A DNA stretch of 64,000 bases. Source: Streptacidiphilus jeojiense. GTDB taxonomy: Bacteria > Actinomycetota > Actinomycetes > Streptomycetales > Streptomycetaceae. The notes under the pieces are model-generated. The model ran no database searches, was not told the origin of the DNA, and was given only the letters and a program-made list of their open reading frames with translations. The translations under genes and the position numbers were made by a program. Each line of letters starts with the position of its first letter. The stretch's first letter is position 1. Shown here in pieces: positions 18,552 to 31,027 of the stretch. Where the stretch lies: positions 1 through 64,000 of the forward strand of contig NZ_JOEH01000016.1 of assembly GCF_000719095.1 (NCBI RefSeq), in the 5' to 3' direction.

Positions 18552-18673
18552 GCTGCGGCAGGTGGTGGGTTGCTCGCGCAGTTCCCCGCGCCCCTGGACG
18601 TCTGCAACCGGGCCAGTTGCAGCCAGCTGGGGGCGCGGGGAACTGCGCGGCCAACCAGGCACCTGCCGCAGCC
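18552..18673. repeat. nested-hairpin intergenic repeat, copy B
   Basis: Arms GCGCAGTTCCCCGCGCCCCT (18577-18596) and its near-complement (18631-18650), inner stem TGCAAC/GTTGCA, and outer arms GGCTGCGGCAGGTG and CACCTGCCGCAGCC that extend the palindrome to about 120 bp. It fills the gap between two convergent genes and ends 14 nt from the murA stop codon. Confidence 0.9.
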
Positions 18674-18687
18674 GACAGCCGACGCAG

Positions 18688-19986
18688 TCAGAACGTGGTG
18701 GAGTCCGGGTCCGCCTCTCGGGTGACGTCGGCGCCCAGCGCGTTCAGCTGCTCGACCAGGCCGGCGTAGCCCCGGTCGATGTGGTGTATCTCGGTGACCA
18801 GGGTCTCCCCCTCGGCGACCAGACCGGCCAGCACCAGCCCCACGCCGGCCCGGACGTCCGTCGCCTGCACCGGTGCGCCGGACAGCTTGGGGACGCCTCG
18901 CAGCACCGCGTGGTGGCCGTCGGTGCGGACCTGGGCGCCCAGCCGGGCCAGCTCCTGCAGGAAGACGAACCGCGCCTCGAAGATGTTCTCGGTGATCATC
19001 GCGACGCCCTCGGCCACCGCGTTCAGCGCCGCGAACTGCGGCTGCAGATCCGTGGCGAAGCCCGGGTAGGGCAGCGTGACCACGTCCACCGCGCTGGGCC
19101 GACGGTCCATCACCACCCGGAAGCCGTCCGGCAGCTCGACCACCTCGGCGCCGCAGGCGGTGATCTTGTCCAGGGCGATCCGCAGGTGCTCGGCGCGAGC
19201 GTGCTCGACGGTGATGTCGCCCCGGGTCATCGCGGCCGCCACGGCGAAGGTCCCGGCCACGATCCGGTCCGGGACCGTCTCGTAGCTCACCGGGGACAGG
19301 CTCGGCACGCCCTGCACCTCGATGGTGGAGCTCCCGGCACCGCCGATCTTCGCGCCCATCGCCTGCAGCATCAGGCACAGGTCGACGATCTCCGGCTCCC
19401 GGGCCGCGTTGTCGATGACCGTGGCACCCTCCGCCAGCACCGCCGCCATCAGGATGTTCTCGGTCGCCCCCACACTGGGGAAGTCCAGCTCCACGGTGGC
19501 ACCGGTGAGCCCGTCCGGCGCCGAGGCCAGCAGGAAGCCATGCTCATTGGTGATCACCGCGCCCAGCCGGGTGAGCCCGTCGATGTGCATGTCCAGGCCG
19601 CGCGAGCCGATGGCGTCGCCGCCGGGGCGGGCCACCCGCACCTTCCCGCAGCGGGCCAGCAGCGGGCCCAGCACCGCGATCGAGGCGCGCATCCGCCGGA
19701 CCAGGTCGTAGTCGGCCTCGTGGCCGGGCTCGGCCGGCACGTCGATCACCGCCGTGCCGCTGTGGAAGCCGGGCTCCTGCGACCACTCCAGGGTCACCGT
19801 GCAGCCCATCCGCCGCAGCAGCTCCGCCATGATCTCCACATCGAGGATCCGCGGCAGGTTCTCCAGCCGGGTCTCCCCCTGCGCCAGCAGCGACGCGGCC
19901 ATCAGCTTCAGCGCGCTGTTCTTGGCCCCGGGCACCCGTACCCGCCCCACCAGCCTCGCGCCGCCCACCACTCGCAACCGTTCCAT
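18688..19986 (-). CDS. murA: UDP-N-acetylglucosamine 1-carboxyvinyltransferase
   Basis: First committed step of peptidoglycan synthesis: transfers enolpyruvate from PEP to UDP-GlcNAc (432 aa, full length). The N-terminal [17 protein letters not shown] includes the catalytic Lys, and [21 protein letters not shown] lies in the second half. The active-site loop reads [11 protein letters not shown]: Asp124 replaces the Cys that fosfomycin alkylates, as in mycobacteria, so intrinsic fosfomycin tolerance of this enzyme is expected. It starts at ATG 19986. Confidence 0.95.
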   Translation of the reverse strand: MERLRVVGGARLVGRVRVPGAKNSALKLMAASLLAQGETRLENLPRILDVEIMAELLRRMGCTVTLEWSQEPGFHSGTAVIDVPAEPGHEADYDLVRRMRASIAVLGPLLARCGKVRVARPGGDAIGSRGLDMHIDGLTRLGAVITNEHGFLLASAPDGLTGATVELDFPSVGATENILMAAVLAEGATVIDNAAREPEIVDLCLMLQAMGAKIGGAGSSTIEVQGVPSLSPVSYETVPDRIVAGTFAVAAAMTRGDITVEHARAEHLRIALDKITACGAEVVELPDGFRVVMDRRPSAVDVVTLPYPGFATDLQPQFAALNAVAEGVAMITENIFEARFVFLQELARLGAQVRTDGHHAVLRGVPKLSGAPVQATDVRAGVGLVLAGLVAEGETLVTEIHHIDRGYAGLVEQLNALGADVTREADPDSTTF

Positions 19987-20014
19987 CCCGGCATCGTACG
20001 GGGCGGGCGGACCG

Positions 20015-20587
20015 CTACCGGTTCTCCCCCGGTACCCAGAGCACGTCGCCGACGGCCTTGTTGGCGCTCCGGGCGAGGATGAACAGCAGGTCGGACAGCC
20101 GGTTGAGATAGGTCGCGGTCAGCGGATTGATACTCTCCCCGTGCACCTCGATCGCCGCCCAGGTGCTGCGCTCCGCACGGCGCACCACCGTGGTGGCCAC
20201 GTGCAGGTAGGCCGCACCGGGGGTGCCGCCCGGCAGGATGAAGCTGCGCAGCTTCTCCAGCTCCTCGTTGAACCGGTCGCAGTCCTGCTCCAGCCGGTCG
20301 ACATAGCTCTGCAGCACCCGCAGCGGGGGGTACTTCGGGTCCTCGACCACCGGTGTGCACAGGTCCGCCCCGACATCGAACAGGTCGTTCTGAACCCGCG
20401 TCAGCACGGCCGTGATGTCGTCCGACAGCCCCCCGCAGGCGAGGGCCACGCCGATGGCGGCATTGGCCTCGTTGCTGTCCGCGTACGCGGCGATCCGCGG
20501 GTCCGTCTTCGCGGTACGGGACATGTCCCCGAGCGCGGTGGTCCCGTCGTCGCCGGTCCGGGTGTAAATACGGGTGAGGTTGACCAT
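20015..20587 (-). CDS. ATP:cob(I)alamin adenosyltransferase (PduO type)
   Basis: Forms adenosylcobalamin, the cofactor of methylmalonyl-CoA mutase, tying it to the epimerase at the left edge. 190 aa. Nucleotide motif [14 protein letters not shown] at the start; [14 protein letters not shown] and [14 protein letters not shown] mark the helical bundle active site. The ATG at 20587 is chosen from the conserved [15 protein letters not shown]; the frame stays open upstream through a repeat element that cannot be coding. Just upstream of murA, 28 nt away, same strand. Confidence 0.94.
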   Translation of the reverse strand: MVNLTRIYTRTGDDGTTALGDMSRTAKTDPRIAAYADSNEANAAIGVALACGGLSDDITAVLTRVQNDLFDVGADLCTPVVEDPKYPPLRVLQSYVDRLEQDCDRFNEELEKLRSFILPGGTPGAAYLHVATTVVRRAERSTWAAIEVHGESINPLTATYLNRLSDLLFILARSANKAVGDVLWVPGENR

Positions 20588-20610
20588 GTGCGCGAGCGTA
20601 TCGCGCGGGC

Positions 20611-20725
20611 CCGCAGATGGTTCTCGCGCAGTTCCCCGCGCCCCCAACATGTGCAACTGAGCCAGTTGCAGCACCTTAGGGGCGCGGGGAACTGCGCGAA
20701 CACCAGCCACCCACAGACGTGCACC
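20611..20725. repeat. nested-hairpin intergenic repeat, copy C
   Basis: Left arm about 20623-20645, right arm 20678-20700 (core GCGCAGTTCCCCGCGCCCC), and inner stem TGCAACT/AGTTGCA. It ends 4 nt from the DUF2550 gene stop codon and lies upstream of the adenosyltransferase start codon. Confidence 0.9.
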
Positions 20726-20728
20726 CGC

Positions 20729-21262
20729 TCAGGCGACGTTAACCCGCTGCCCAGGAGGCGCCGCTTCCAACCAGGCCAGGAACCCCGTCAGGGCATCCTC
20801 ACTCATCGCCAGCTCAAGAGGCTCCCCCGCGTGCCGGCACACCAGCACCACAGCCCCGGACAGCAGCGCCAGCTCCTCCTGCCCGACCGGAGTCCGCCGG
20901 TGCAGGACCTCGATCCGGCTCCGCTGCAGCACCCGCCGCGGCCGCGGCGAGTAGCTGAAGACCCGGAACCACTCCACCGAGTCCCGGTTGTAGCGCGCGA
21001 TCCCGAAGAGCCAGCCCTTCCCGCCGTTGTCGACGGCCGAGCCGGACGGCGCCGGCGCCGAGCCGGACGGCAGCGGCGCGTCGGGCCCCGCGTCCGGCAC
21101 CGGCAGGCCCGGTACGCCCGGCAGCGCGGCAACCCGGAGCCGGGCCGAGCAGTCGAAGGTCCCGCCGACCCGCTGGATCAACCGCCGCCGCATGGCGAAC
21201 GCGCCCAGGCCGAGCAGGGCGGCGAGCAGCACCGCCACGACGACCACCACCACGAGGACCAC
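20729..21262 (-). CDS. DUF2550 membrane-anchored protein
   Basis: 177-residue protein with a Val-rich N-terminal transmembrane helix and a cytosolic domain matching DUF2550: GGTFDCSARLR, GIARYNRDSVEWFRVFSYSP and ELAMSEDALTGFLAWLEA. The family sits downstream of the ATP synthase operon in streptomycetes and has no known function. The GTG at 21262 follows GGGAGG; a TTG at 21295 is a weaker alternative. A Pro/Gly/Ser linker of about 30 residues interrupts the domain. Confidence 0.82.
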   Translation of the reverse strand: MVLVVVVVVAVLLAALLGLGAFAMRRRLIQRVGGTFDCSARLRVAALPGVPGLPVPDAGPDAPLPSGSAPAPSGSAVDNGGKGWLFGIARYNRDSVEWFRVFSYSPRPRRVLQRSRIEVLHRRTPVGQEELALLSGAVVLVCRHAGEPLELAMSEDALTGFLAWLEAAPPGQRVNVA

Positions 21263-21380
21263 GCCCTGCCACCTCCCTCGCCAGCCGGCCCGCAATCCAT
21301 GCCGTGCCTAGTCAACGGCCGCCCCGTCCCGGGAGTAACTCTCGTTCTCCCGTACGACGGTCAGGCCGACAGATACAGCA

Positions 21381-21409
21381 GTCCCGGGGTCACTCGCGTG
21401 CCCCGGGAC
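21381..21409 (-). terminator. terminator of the ATP synthase operon
   Basis: Nine-bp arms GTCCCGGGG and CCCCGGGAC with an 11-nt loop, 19 nt after the atpC stop codon. Confidence 0.75.
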
Positions 21410-21427
21410 CGGTCGTGCAACGAACTC

Positions 21428-21799
21428 CTAGCGGCCGGACGCCGCCCGCAGCCGGACCTCGGCGCGGCGCGCGGCGCCGGCCTCCGTCTCGGCCTTGGCG
21501 GCCGCGAGCGCCCGCTCGGCGCGCTCGACGTCGATGTCCTCGGCGAGCTCGGCCACCTCGGCCAGCACCGACAGCTTGTTGTCGGCGAAGGACAGGAAAC
21601 CGCCGTGCACCGCCGCGACGACGGTGGTGCCGTCGGCCTGGCGGATGGTCACCGGGTCGGACTCCAGCACGCCCAGCACGGGCTGGTGCCCGGCCTGGAT
21701 GCCGATGTCGCCGGACTTGGTACGGGCAAGGACGATCGTGGCCTCGCCCGACCAGACCTTGCGGTCGGCCGCGACCAGCTCGACGTGCAGCTCAGCCAC
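21428..21799 (-). CDS. atpC: ATP synthase F1 epsilon subunit
   Basis: Central-stalk subunit that couples rotation and regulates ATPase activity. 123 aa, with the beta-sandwich domain (MAELHVELVAADRKVWSGEA, GDIGIQAGHQPVLGVLE, VHGGFLSFADNKLSVLAEVAE) and a short C-terminal helical arm rich in Ala/Glu/Arg. Last gene of the operon; 165 nt separate it from atpD, much more than between other members, and a hairpin lies in that gap. Confidence 0.95.
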   Translation of the reverse strand: MAELHVELVAADRKVWSGEATIVLARTKSGDIGIQAGHQPVLGVLESDPVTIRQADGTTVVAAVHGGFLSFADNKLSVLAEVAELAEDIDVERAERALAAAKAETEAGAARRAEVRLRAASGR

Positions 21800-21907
21800 A
21801 GTGGGCTCCTCGGTCTTGATGCCCGTGCCGTAAAGCCCGGGTTGCGGAAAGAATAACGGTCCAACCGATCAAGAGTGCAATCGGGGGTTGGGCCTCGGGT
21901 AAGAACG

Positions 21908-21937
21908 GAGGGGCGGTCCCGTACGGGGCCGCCCCTC
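21908..21937 (-). terminator. hairpin between atpD and atpC
   Basis: GAGGGGCGG (21908-21916) pairs with CCGCCCCTC (21929-21937) inside the operon, 28 nt after atpD. It may partly terminate transcription or stabilise the upstream mRNA, lowering epsilon output. Confidence 0.6.
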
Positions 21938-21964
21938 AGCACCTGCCAGGTCGACCAGGAAGGG

Positions 21965-24324
<2,360 letters not shown>

Positions 24325-24352
24325 GGGTCGTTACCGTCCTTTCCGTCCCTCG

Positions 24353-25927
24353 TCAGGCCGAGTCGCCGAGCAGCGCACCGGTGGAGGTGGTGAACTCCTG
24401 CTTGAACGAGGTGATGGCCTCGGTCAGCGAGGTGATCGTGCCGTCCTCGAGCTTGCTGGTCTCGACGATCGTGGTCAGGACGCCCTTGTGCTCACGGCGC
24501 AGGAAGTCCAGGAACTCACGCTCGAACTTACGGACGTCCGCGACCGGCACGTCGTCCAGCTGACCGGTGGTGCCGGCCCAGATGGAGACGACCTGCTCCT
24601 CGATCGGGAACGGCTGGTACTGGCCCTGCTTCAGCAGCTCGACCAGGCGGGAGCCGCGCTCCAGCTGGGCCTTGGAGGCCGCGTCCAGGTCGGAACCGAA
24701 GGCGGCGAACGCCTCCAGCTCGCGGTACTGGGCCAGGTCCAGACGCAGGCGTCCGGCGACCGACTTCATGGCCTTGATCTGGGCCGAGCCACCGACGCGG
24801 GAGACCGAGATACCGACGTTCACGGCCGGGCGGATGCCGGCGTTGAACAGGTCGGACTCCAGGAAGCACTGGCCGTCGGTGATCGAGATCACGTTGGTGG
24901 GGATGTACGCCGAGACGTCGTTGGCCTTGGTCTCGATGATCGGCAGACCGGTCATCGAGCCCGCGCCCAGCTCGTCCGACAGCTTGGCGCAACGCTCCAG
25001 CAGACGGGAGTGCAGGTAGAAGACGTCGCCCGGGTAGGCCTCGCGCCCCGGCGGGCGGCGCAGCAGCAGCGACACCGCGCGGTAGGCCTCGGCCTGCTTC
25101 GACAGGTCGTCGAAGATGATGAGGACGTGCTTGCCGTCGTACATCCACTCCTGGCCGATGGCCGAGCCGGTGTACGGGGCGAGGTACTTGAAGCCGGCCG
25201 GGTCGGACGCCGGGGCGGCCACGATGGTGGTGTACTCCAGCGCGCCCGCCTCCTCCAGCGCACCGCGCACGGAGGCGATGGTGGAGCCCTTCTGGCCGAT
25301 GGCGACGTAGATGCAGCGGACCTGCTTCTTCGGGTCGCCCGAGCGCCAGTTGTCGCGCTGGTTGATGATCGTGTCGATCGCCACCGCGGTCTTGCCGGTC
25401 TGGCGGTCGCCGATGATCAGCTGGCGCTGGCCGCGGCCGATCGGGGTCATCGCGTCGATGGCCTTGATGCCGGTCTGCATCGGCTCGTGCACCGACTTGC
25501 GGACCATGACGCCGGGAGCCTGCAGCTCCAGGGCGCGGCGGCCGCTGGAGGCGATCTCGCCGAGACCGTCGATCGGCTGGCCCAGCGGGTCCACGACGCG
25601 GCCGAGGTAGCCCTCGCCCACGGGGACCGAGAGGACCTCGCCGGTACGGCGGACCGTCTGGCCTTCCTCGATTGCGCTGAACTCGCCGAGGACGACGACA
25701 CCGATCTCGCGGGTGTCGAGGTTCAGTGCGAGGCCGAGGGTACCGTCCTCGAACTTCAGCAGTTCGTTCGCCATGACCGAGGGCAGGCCCTCGACTCGGG
25801 CGATACCGTCAGCCGTGTAGACGACCGTGCCGACCTCTTCACGCGAGGCGGCGTCCGGCTGGTACGACTGGACGAAGTTGTCCAGTGCGTCCCGGATCTC
25901 CTCCGGCCGGATCGTGAGCTCCGCCAT
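24353..25927 (-). CDS. atpA: ATP synthase F1 alpha subunit
   Basis: Non-catalytic nucleotide-binding subunit, 524 aa. P-loop [29 protein letters not shown] is the Walker B region; [18 protein letters not shown] is family-typical. The ATG at 25927 follows AGGGA and gives [15 protein letters not shown]; the open frame upstream to 26041 is not conserved. An unusually long gap (about 140 nt) separates it from atpH. Confidence 0.97.
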   Translation of the reverse strand: MAELTIRPEEIRDALDNFVQSYQPDAASREEVGTVVYTADGIARVEGLPSVMANELLKFEDGTLGLALNLDTREIGVVVLGEFSAIEEGQTVRRTGEVLSVPVGEGYLGRVVDPLGQPIDGLGEIASSGRRALELQAPGVMVRKSVHEPMQTGIKAIDAMTPIGRGQRQLIIGDRQTGKTAVAIDTIINQRDNWRSGDPKKQVRCIYVAIGQKGSTIASVRGALEEAGALEYTTIVAAPASDPAGFKYLAPYTGSAIGQEWMYDGKHVLIIFDDLSKQAEAYRAVSLLLRRPPGREAYPGDVFYLHSRLLERCAKLSDELGAGSMTGLPIIETKANDVSAYIPTNVISITDGQCFLESDLFNAGIRPAVNVGISVSRVGGSAQIKAMKSVAGRLRLDLAQYRELEAFAAFGSDLDAASKAQLERGSRLVELLKQGQYQPFPIEEQVVSIWAGTTGQLDDVPVADVRKFEREFLDFLRREHKGVLTTIVETSKLEDGTITSLTEAITSFKQEFTTSTGALLGDSA

Positions 25928-26065
25928 CTGGGTTCCCTGCTCTCCTAGTTGCGATCCTCGGCCCGCCCGTGGAGGGCCGCAAGTATTCGACTCTCGGCCA
26001 GTCTGGTGAACTGACCGCTTAACCGACCGAGGGTCGGACAATGCTTGGGCTAGAGCCCGCTGTGC

Positions 26066-26881
26066 TTAACCAGCGAGGCCCTGCCGCGCGCCGTCCATGC
26101 GGCTCGCGATGGTGCCCTCGATGATCTCGTCGCCGATCTGGATCCGAACGCCGCCGAGGACCGCGGGGTCCACGTCGATGTTCAGGTGCACCTGGCGTCC
26201 GACCATCCGCGCCAGCGAGGCGCCGAGGCGCTCCTTCTGGGCGTCGGACAGCGGCACCGCCGCGGTCACCAGGGCGACCACGCGCTCGCGCCGGCTGGCG
26301 GCGAGCCGGGAGTACTCCTCCAGGCCGCCTTCCAGGCTACGTCCACGCGGCTCGGTGACCAGAGCGCCGACCAGCTGCACGGTCTGGGCCTTGGCCTTGC
26401 CGTCCAGCAGCCGCTCGACCAGCTCCGCCTTGGCGGTCCTGGCAGCGGCGCCGTCGGTGAGCGCTGCGCGCAGCTCGGTGCTGCCCGCGACGACCCGTCC
26501 GAAGCGGAACAGCTCGTCCTCGACCTCGTCCAGCGCACCGGCCTTGTCGGCGGCGATGATCTGGGTGAAGGCGGCGAGCTGCTCGATGCCGTCGACCAGG
26601 TCCCGCGAGGAGGCCCAGCGCGAGCGCACCATGCCGGAGACCAGGTCGAGCGTCTCCGCACCGACCTTGCCGCCGAGCAGCGCGGTGACCAGGTCGGCCT
26701 TGCGCTGACCCGACGTCGCCGGGTCGGTGAGCGTCCGGCGCAGCCCGACCTCGCGGTCCAGCAGTCCGGTCACGGCCAGCAGGTCCGCACCGAGCGCCTT
26801 CAGGTCGACCGACGCGCTGTCGGTCAGGGCCTCCAGGCGCTCACGCGCTGCGGCGTTCGACTGACGCGTGGCGCTGCTCAC
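26066..26881 (-). CDS. atpH: ATP synthase F1 delta subunit
   Basis: Peripheral-stalk subunit, 271 aa, which is the long actinobacterial form (E. coli about 177). The N-terminal helical half is MSSATRQSNAAARERLEALT, and the conserved C-terminal part reads IDVDPAVLGGVRIQIGDEIIEGTI. It overlaps atpF by 4 nt, so translation is coupled. Confidence 0.95.
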   Translation of the reverse strand: MSSATRQSNAAARERLEALTDSASVDLKALGADLLAVTGLLDREVGLRRTLTDPATSGQRKADLVTALLGGKVGAETLDLVSGMVRSRWASSRDLVDGIEQLAAFTQIIAADKAGALDEVEDELFRFGRVVAGSTELRAALTDGAAARTAKAELVERLLDGKAKAQTVQLVGALVTEPRGRSLEGGLEEYSRLAASRRERVVALVTAAVPLSDAQKERLGASLARMVGRQVHLNIDVDPAVLGGVRIQIGDEIIEGTIASRMDGARQGLAG

Positions 26882-27426
26882 TTGGCACCCGCCGCCGCAG
26901 CCGACTTGGCGTCGAGCTCGTCGAGGAAGCGGTCGATGATCCGGCTCTGCCGCGCGGAGTCCTCCAGGGACTCGCCGACGACCCGGCCGGCCAGGTCGGT
27001 CGCGATGCGGCCGACGTCCTGGCGCAGCGCCGTCGTCACCTGGCGACGGTCCGCGTCGATCTGTGCGTGACCGGCGGCGATGATGGCCTCGCGCTGACGC
27101 TGGCCCTCTTCCTTCATCTCCGCGATGATCACAGCGCCCTGCTCACGCGCGTGCTCGGTGATCCGAGCGGCCTCGTGACGGGCCTCCGCGAGCTGGGCCT
27201 TGTACTCCTCCAGCGTGCGGTTGGCCTCGGCCTGCGCCTTCTCCGCTCGTTCCAGGCCACCCTCGATCGCGTCGTGCCGCTCGTCCAGAGTCTTCTGGAT
27301 GTTGGGCAGAAGCTTCTTGCCGAGGACGCCGAAGACGATGAAGAAGCAGAGCAGGCCGATGATCAGTTCCGCGGTGTCGGGGATCAGCGGATTCTGCGGC
27401 GCCCCCTCAGCCAAGAACTTCAGCAT
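26878..27426 (-). CDS. atpF: ATP synthase Fo b subunit
   Basis: Peripheral stalk, 182 aa. A single N-terminal transmembrane helix (residues 20-42, ELIIGLLCFFIVFGVLGKKL) is followed by a long charged amphipathic helix (AEKAQAEANRTLEEYKAQLA). The stop codon overlaps the atpH start. Confidence 0.95.
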   Translation of the reverse strand: MLKFLAEGAPQNPLIPDTAELIIGLLCFFIVFGVLGKKLLPNIQKTLDERHDAIEGGLERAEKAQAEANRTLEEYKAQLAEARHEAARITEHAREQGAVIIAEMKEEGQRQREAIIAAGHAQIDADRRQVTTALRQDVGRIATDLAGRVVGESLEDSARQSRIIDRFLDELDAKSAAAAGAK

Positions 27427-27465
27427 GTCTGAACCTTTCGTCGAGTGTGGCTACTGGCCGGTCGC

Positions 27466-28600
<1,135 letters not shown>

Positions 28601-28863
28601 CCGTGACTCCTTCGTCGTGACGCATAAGAACTGCAACCTTGTGTGTCGGCGCGGCCTTCATGGCCACGAGTCGGCACGGGGACGTGGGGTTGGTGGTGCG
28701 GTCGACTCGGTTCGGGACCGAGGACCGGGCACCGCCGGGATCTGCACCGTTGCTACAGCTGCTGATCCGGGTACGTCGCATGCCGAGGGGGCTGGGGTGC
28801 CCGTCTCGGCCGGATGCGATTCCGGACGATAGCAGATCGGGATGAACCGTCTTTAGCCCGCCC

Positions 28864-29313
28864 TTATGCCCCATCTCGGGGCTTCGCCTTCACGGACTGC
28901 GACTTCACAGGCACAGAAGGCTCCGGGTCGACATAGAGCGTTTTGGACTTCAGCGTGTGCAGGACCTGCCCGCCCACCCAGGCCAGTGCGGTGACCAGCA
29001 GAGTGAAGGCGAAGGCCCTGCCGTTGAACAGGGTGGTGTTCTTGAAGACCACGATGAAGACCCCCACGAGCAGGATCTGCACCGCGTAGACCAACATGCC
29101 GGCCGACATCACCAGCTGTGGCTTGTCCTGGGTGATCCGCATCAGGGCCCAGAAGCCCGCTCCGAAGAACACCAGGACCACGGCCAGGCCGACCAGAGCG
29201 CCGATCAGACCCTTCTCACCGGCGAGGACAGTGCTGAGCACAGCGGCGACGATCCCGACGGGAGCGGCCAGTACGGCCGATCCCCGCAGGATCTTGGCGT
29301 CGTTGGACAGCAT
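28864..29313 (-). CDS. atpI: ATP synthase protein I homologue
   Basis: 149-residue protein with four predicted transmembrane helices and a Lys/Pro-rich hydrophilic tail (VKSQSVKAKPRDGA). AtpI-type proteins assist c-ring assembly and lead the atp operon. The ATG at 29313 follows GGAG; a TTG at 29337 would add eight residues. A 263-nt gap separates it from atpB, with no gene seen in it. Confidence 0.85.
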   Translation of the reverse strand: MLSNDAKILRGSAVLAAPVGIVAAVLSTVLAGEKGLIGALVGLAVVLVFFGAGFWALMRITQDKPQLVMSAGMLVYAVQILLVGVFIVVFKNTTLFNGRAFAFTLLVTALAWVGGQVLHTLKSKTLYVDPEPSVPVKSQSVKAKPRDGA

Positions 29314-29531
29314 CGTCTTCAACTCCGGCGCAATCAAAGGAAAGGGCGATCAAGGGAAGGCGGAGAACGAGCACTGGATCACAGACCCGCGAGGCGGGTC
29401 GCGACCGAACGACCTTCTCCCATAAGGTCCTTCGGCTCTTCTCCTGACGTCGTGAACGGTATCACAAGCTATTTGGTGAGGTCTTTACCCTAGACCTGTG
29501 CTCCTTGCCACATCCGACTCACCCGTAGGAG

Positions 29532-30875
29532 CTAACGTCCGTTTCGTCCCGATGCGCCGGAATGGCGTCCGGCGGCATGGGCACCGGTCCCGATCTTGCG
29601 AAGCAACTCTTCGTCCTCGTGGGAGAGGGAATCGGCGTTCGCGACCGGAGGCCGCTCCACCGCTTCGGTAAGAACTTCCCTTACCTTGTCGTCGTCCTCC
29701 GTCGCATGGCGGTAGCGCGGCGGGAGGAAGCGCTCCGCCATCCGGGGAGCGTGCGGCTTGAAGCGGGGCATCAGCAGCACCACGATGCCGATCAGGCAGG
29801 CCGCCATGGCGATCTTCACCAGCAGCAACGGAGTGCGGTTCACCGAGAAGGCCACGGTCCCGAAGGCGAACAGGCCGGCCCAGAAGTACATGATCAGCAC
29901 GGCGCGGGTCTGCGAGTGGCCGATGTCCAGCAGTCGGTGGTGCAGGTGCTGGCGGTCGGCGGCGAACGGCGACTTGCCGGCCCAGGTGCGCCGGACCACG
30001 GCCAGGATCAGGTCGGCCAGCGGGATCGCGATCACGGTCAGCGGCAGCAGCAGCGGGATGTAGATCGGCACCATGCTGTGCACGGCCTGGGTCTGCGAAC
30101 CGTAGGTCTTGTCGGTGATCAGCGCCGCCGGGTCCACGCGGCCGGTCAGCGAGATCATCGACACCGACAGCACCAGACCCAGCAGCAGCGCCCCGGAGTC
30201 CCCCATGAAGATCCGCGCCGGGTGCAGGTTGTGCGGCAGGAAGCCCAGGCACATCCCCACCAGCACCGCGCTGAACAGCGTGGCCGGCAGCGCGTCGGCG
30301 ATGCCGTAGCCGTAGGAGAGCCGGTACGAGTAGACGAAGAAGGCCAGCGCGGCGATGCAGACCATGCCGGCCGCCAGGCCGTCCAGGCCGTCGATGAAGT
30401 TGACCGCGTTGACGCTGATCACCACCAGCGCCACCGCCAGCACCGTGCCCAGCGTCTGCGGCACCACCCAGGTGCCCACGCCGGGGATCGGCAGCCACAG
30501 CACGGTCACGCCCTGGTAGACCATGACGCCGGCGGCGACCATCTGGCCGCCGAGCTTCACCAGGGCGTCCACGCCCCACTTGTCGTCCAGCACCCCGATG
30601 ATCCACATGATCGCCGCACCCGACAGCAGCGCGCGCACGTCGCTGCTGCCGTTGAAGATGCTGGACAGGGTGGTCAGGTGGGAGGCGACCAGCAGGCCCG
30701 CGCACAGGCCGCCGAACATGGCGATCCCGCCGAGCCGGGGCGTCGGCTCCTTGTGCACGTCGCGGTCACGGATCTGCGGCATCGCGCCGGCGATGATCGC
30801 GAACTTCCGCACCGGGCCGGTGAGCAGATAGGTGACCGCAGTGGCGACACACAGCGTCAGCAGGAACTCACGCAC
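29532..30875 (-). CDS. undecaprenyl-phosphate GlcNAc-1-phosphate transferase (WecA/TagO/MraY family)
   Basis: Polytopic membrane enzyme (447 aa) that starts lipid-linked cell-wall glycopolymer synthesis by moving HexNAc-1-P to undecaprenyl phosphate. Signatures: HKEPTPRLGGIAMF, IGVLDDKWGVDALVKLGGQ, NAVNFIDGLDGLAAG, FMGDSGALLLG and the cytosolic HLHHRLLDIGHSQ. About 100 hydrophilic C-terminal residues follow the last helix. The GTG at 30875 follows GGAGG. An LCP ligase gene, which uses such lipid-linked polymers, lies 6 kb away. Confidence 0.9.
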   Translation of the reverse strand: MREFLLTLCVATAVTYLLTGPVRKFAIIAGAMPQIRDRDVHKEPTPRLGGIAMFGGLCAGLLVASHLTTLSSIFNGSSDVRALLSGAAIMWIIGVLDDKWGVDALVKLGGQMVAAGVMVYQGVTVLWLPIPGVGTWVVPQTLGTVLAVALVVISVNAVNFIDGLDGLAAGMVCIAALAFFVYSYRLSYGYGIADALPATLFSAVLVGMCLGFLPHNLHPARIFMGDSGALLLGLVLSVSMISLTGRVDPAALITDKTYGSQTQAVHSMVPIYIPLLLPLTVIAIPLADLILAVVRRTWAGKSPFAADRQHLHHRLLDIGHSQTRAVLIMYFWAGLFAFGTVAFSVNRTPLLLVKIAMAACLIGIVVLLMPRFKPHAPRMAERFLPPRYRHATEDDDKVREVLTEAVERPPVANADSLSHEDEELLRKIGTGAHAAGRHSGASGRNGR

Positions 30876-31027
30876 CTGCGCCCTCCAGAATTGCGGTCGG
30901 CACCCCCGTGACAACGGCTGAGCATAGCGGCCGAGTCTGGTGGTTTGGGTGTGCATGATGGAGCGTCACAGCGCACCACCTTATTGACGGGGACGCCCGC
31001 AACCATCATTGCGGTTTTGTCTACAGA

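Noticed and set aside
18511..20082. Forward frame opposite murA
   Set aside because: His/Arg/Asp-rich complement of murA; murA is full length with its active-site motifs.
20588..20710. Longer N-terminus for the cobalamin adenosyltransferase
   Set aside because: The extension would translate an intergenic repeat copy.
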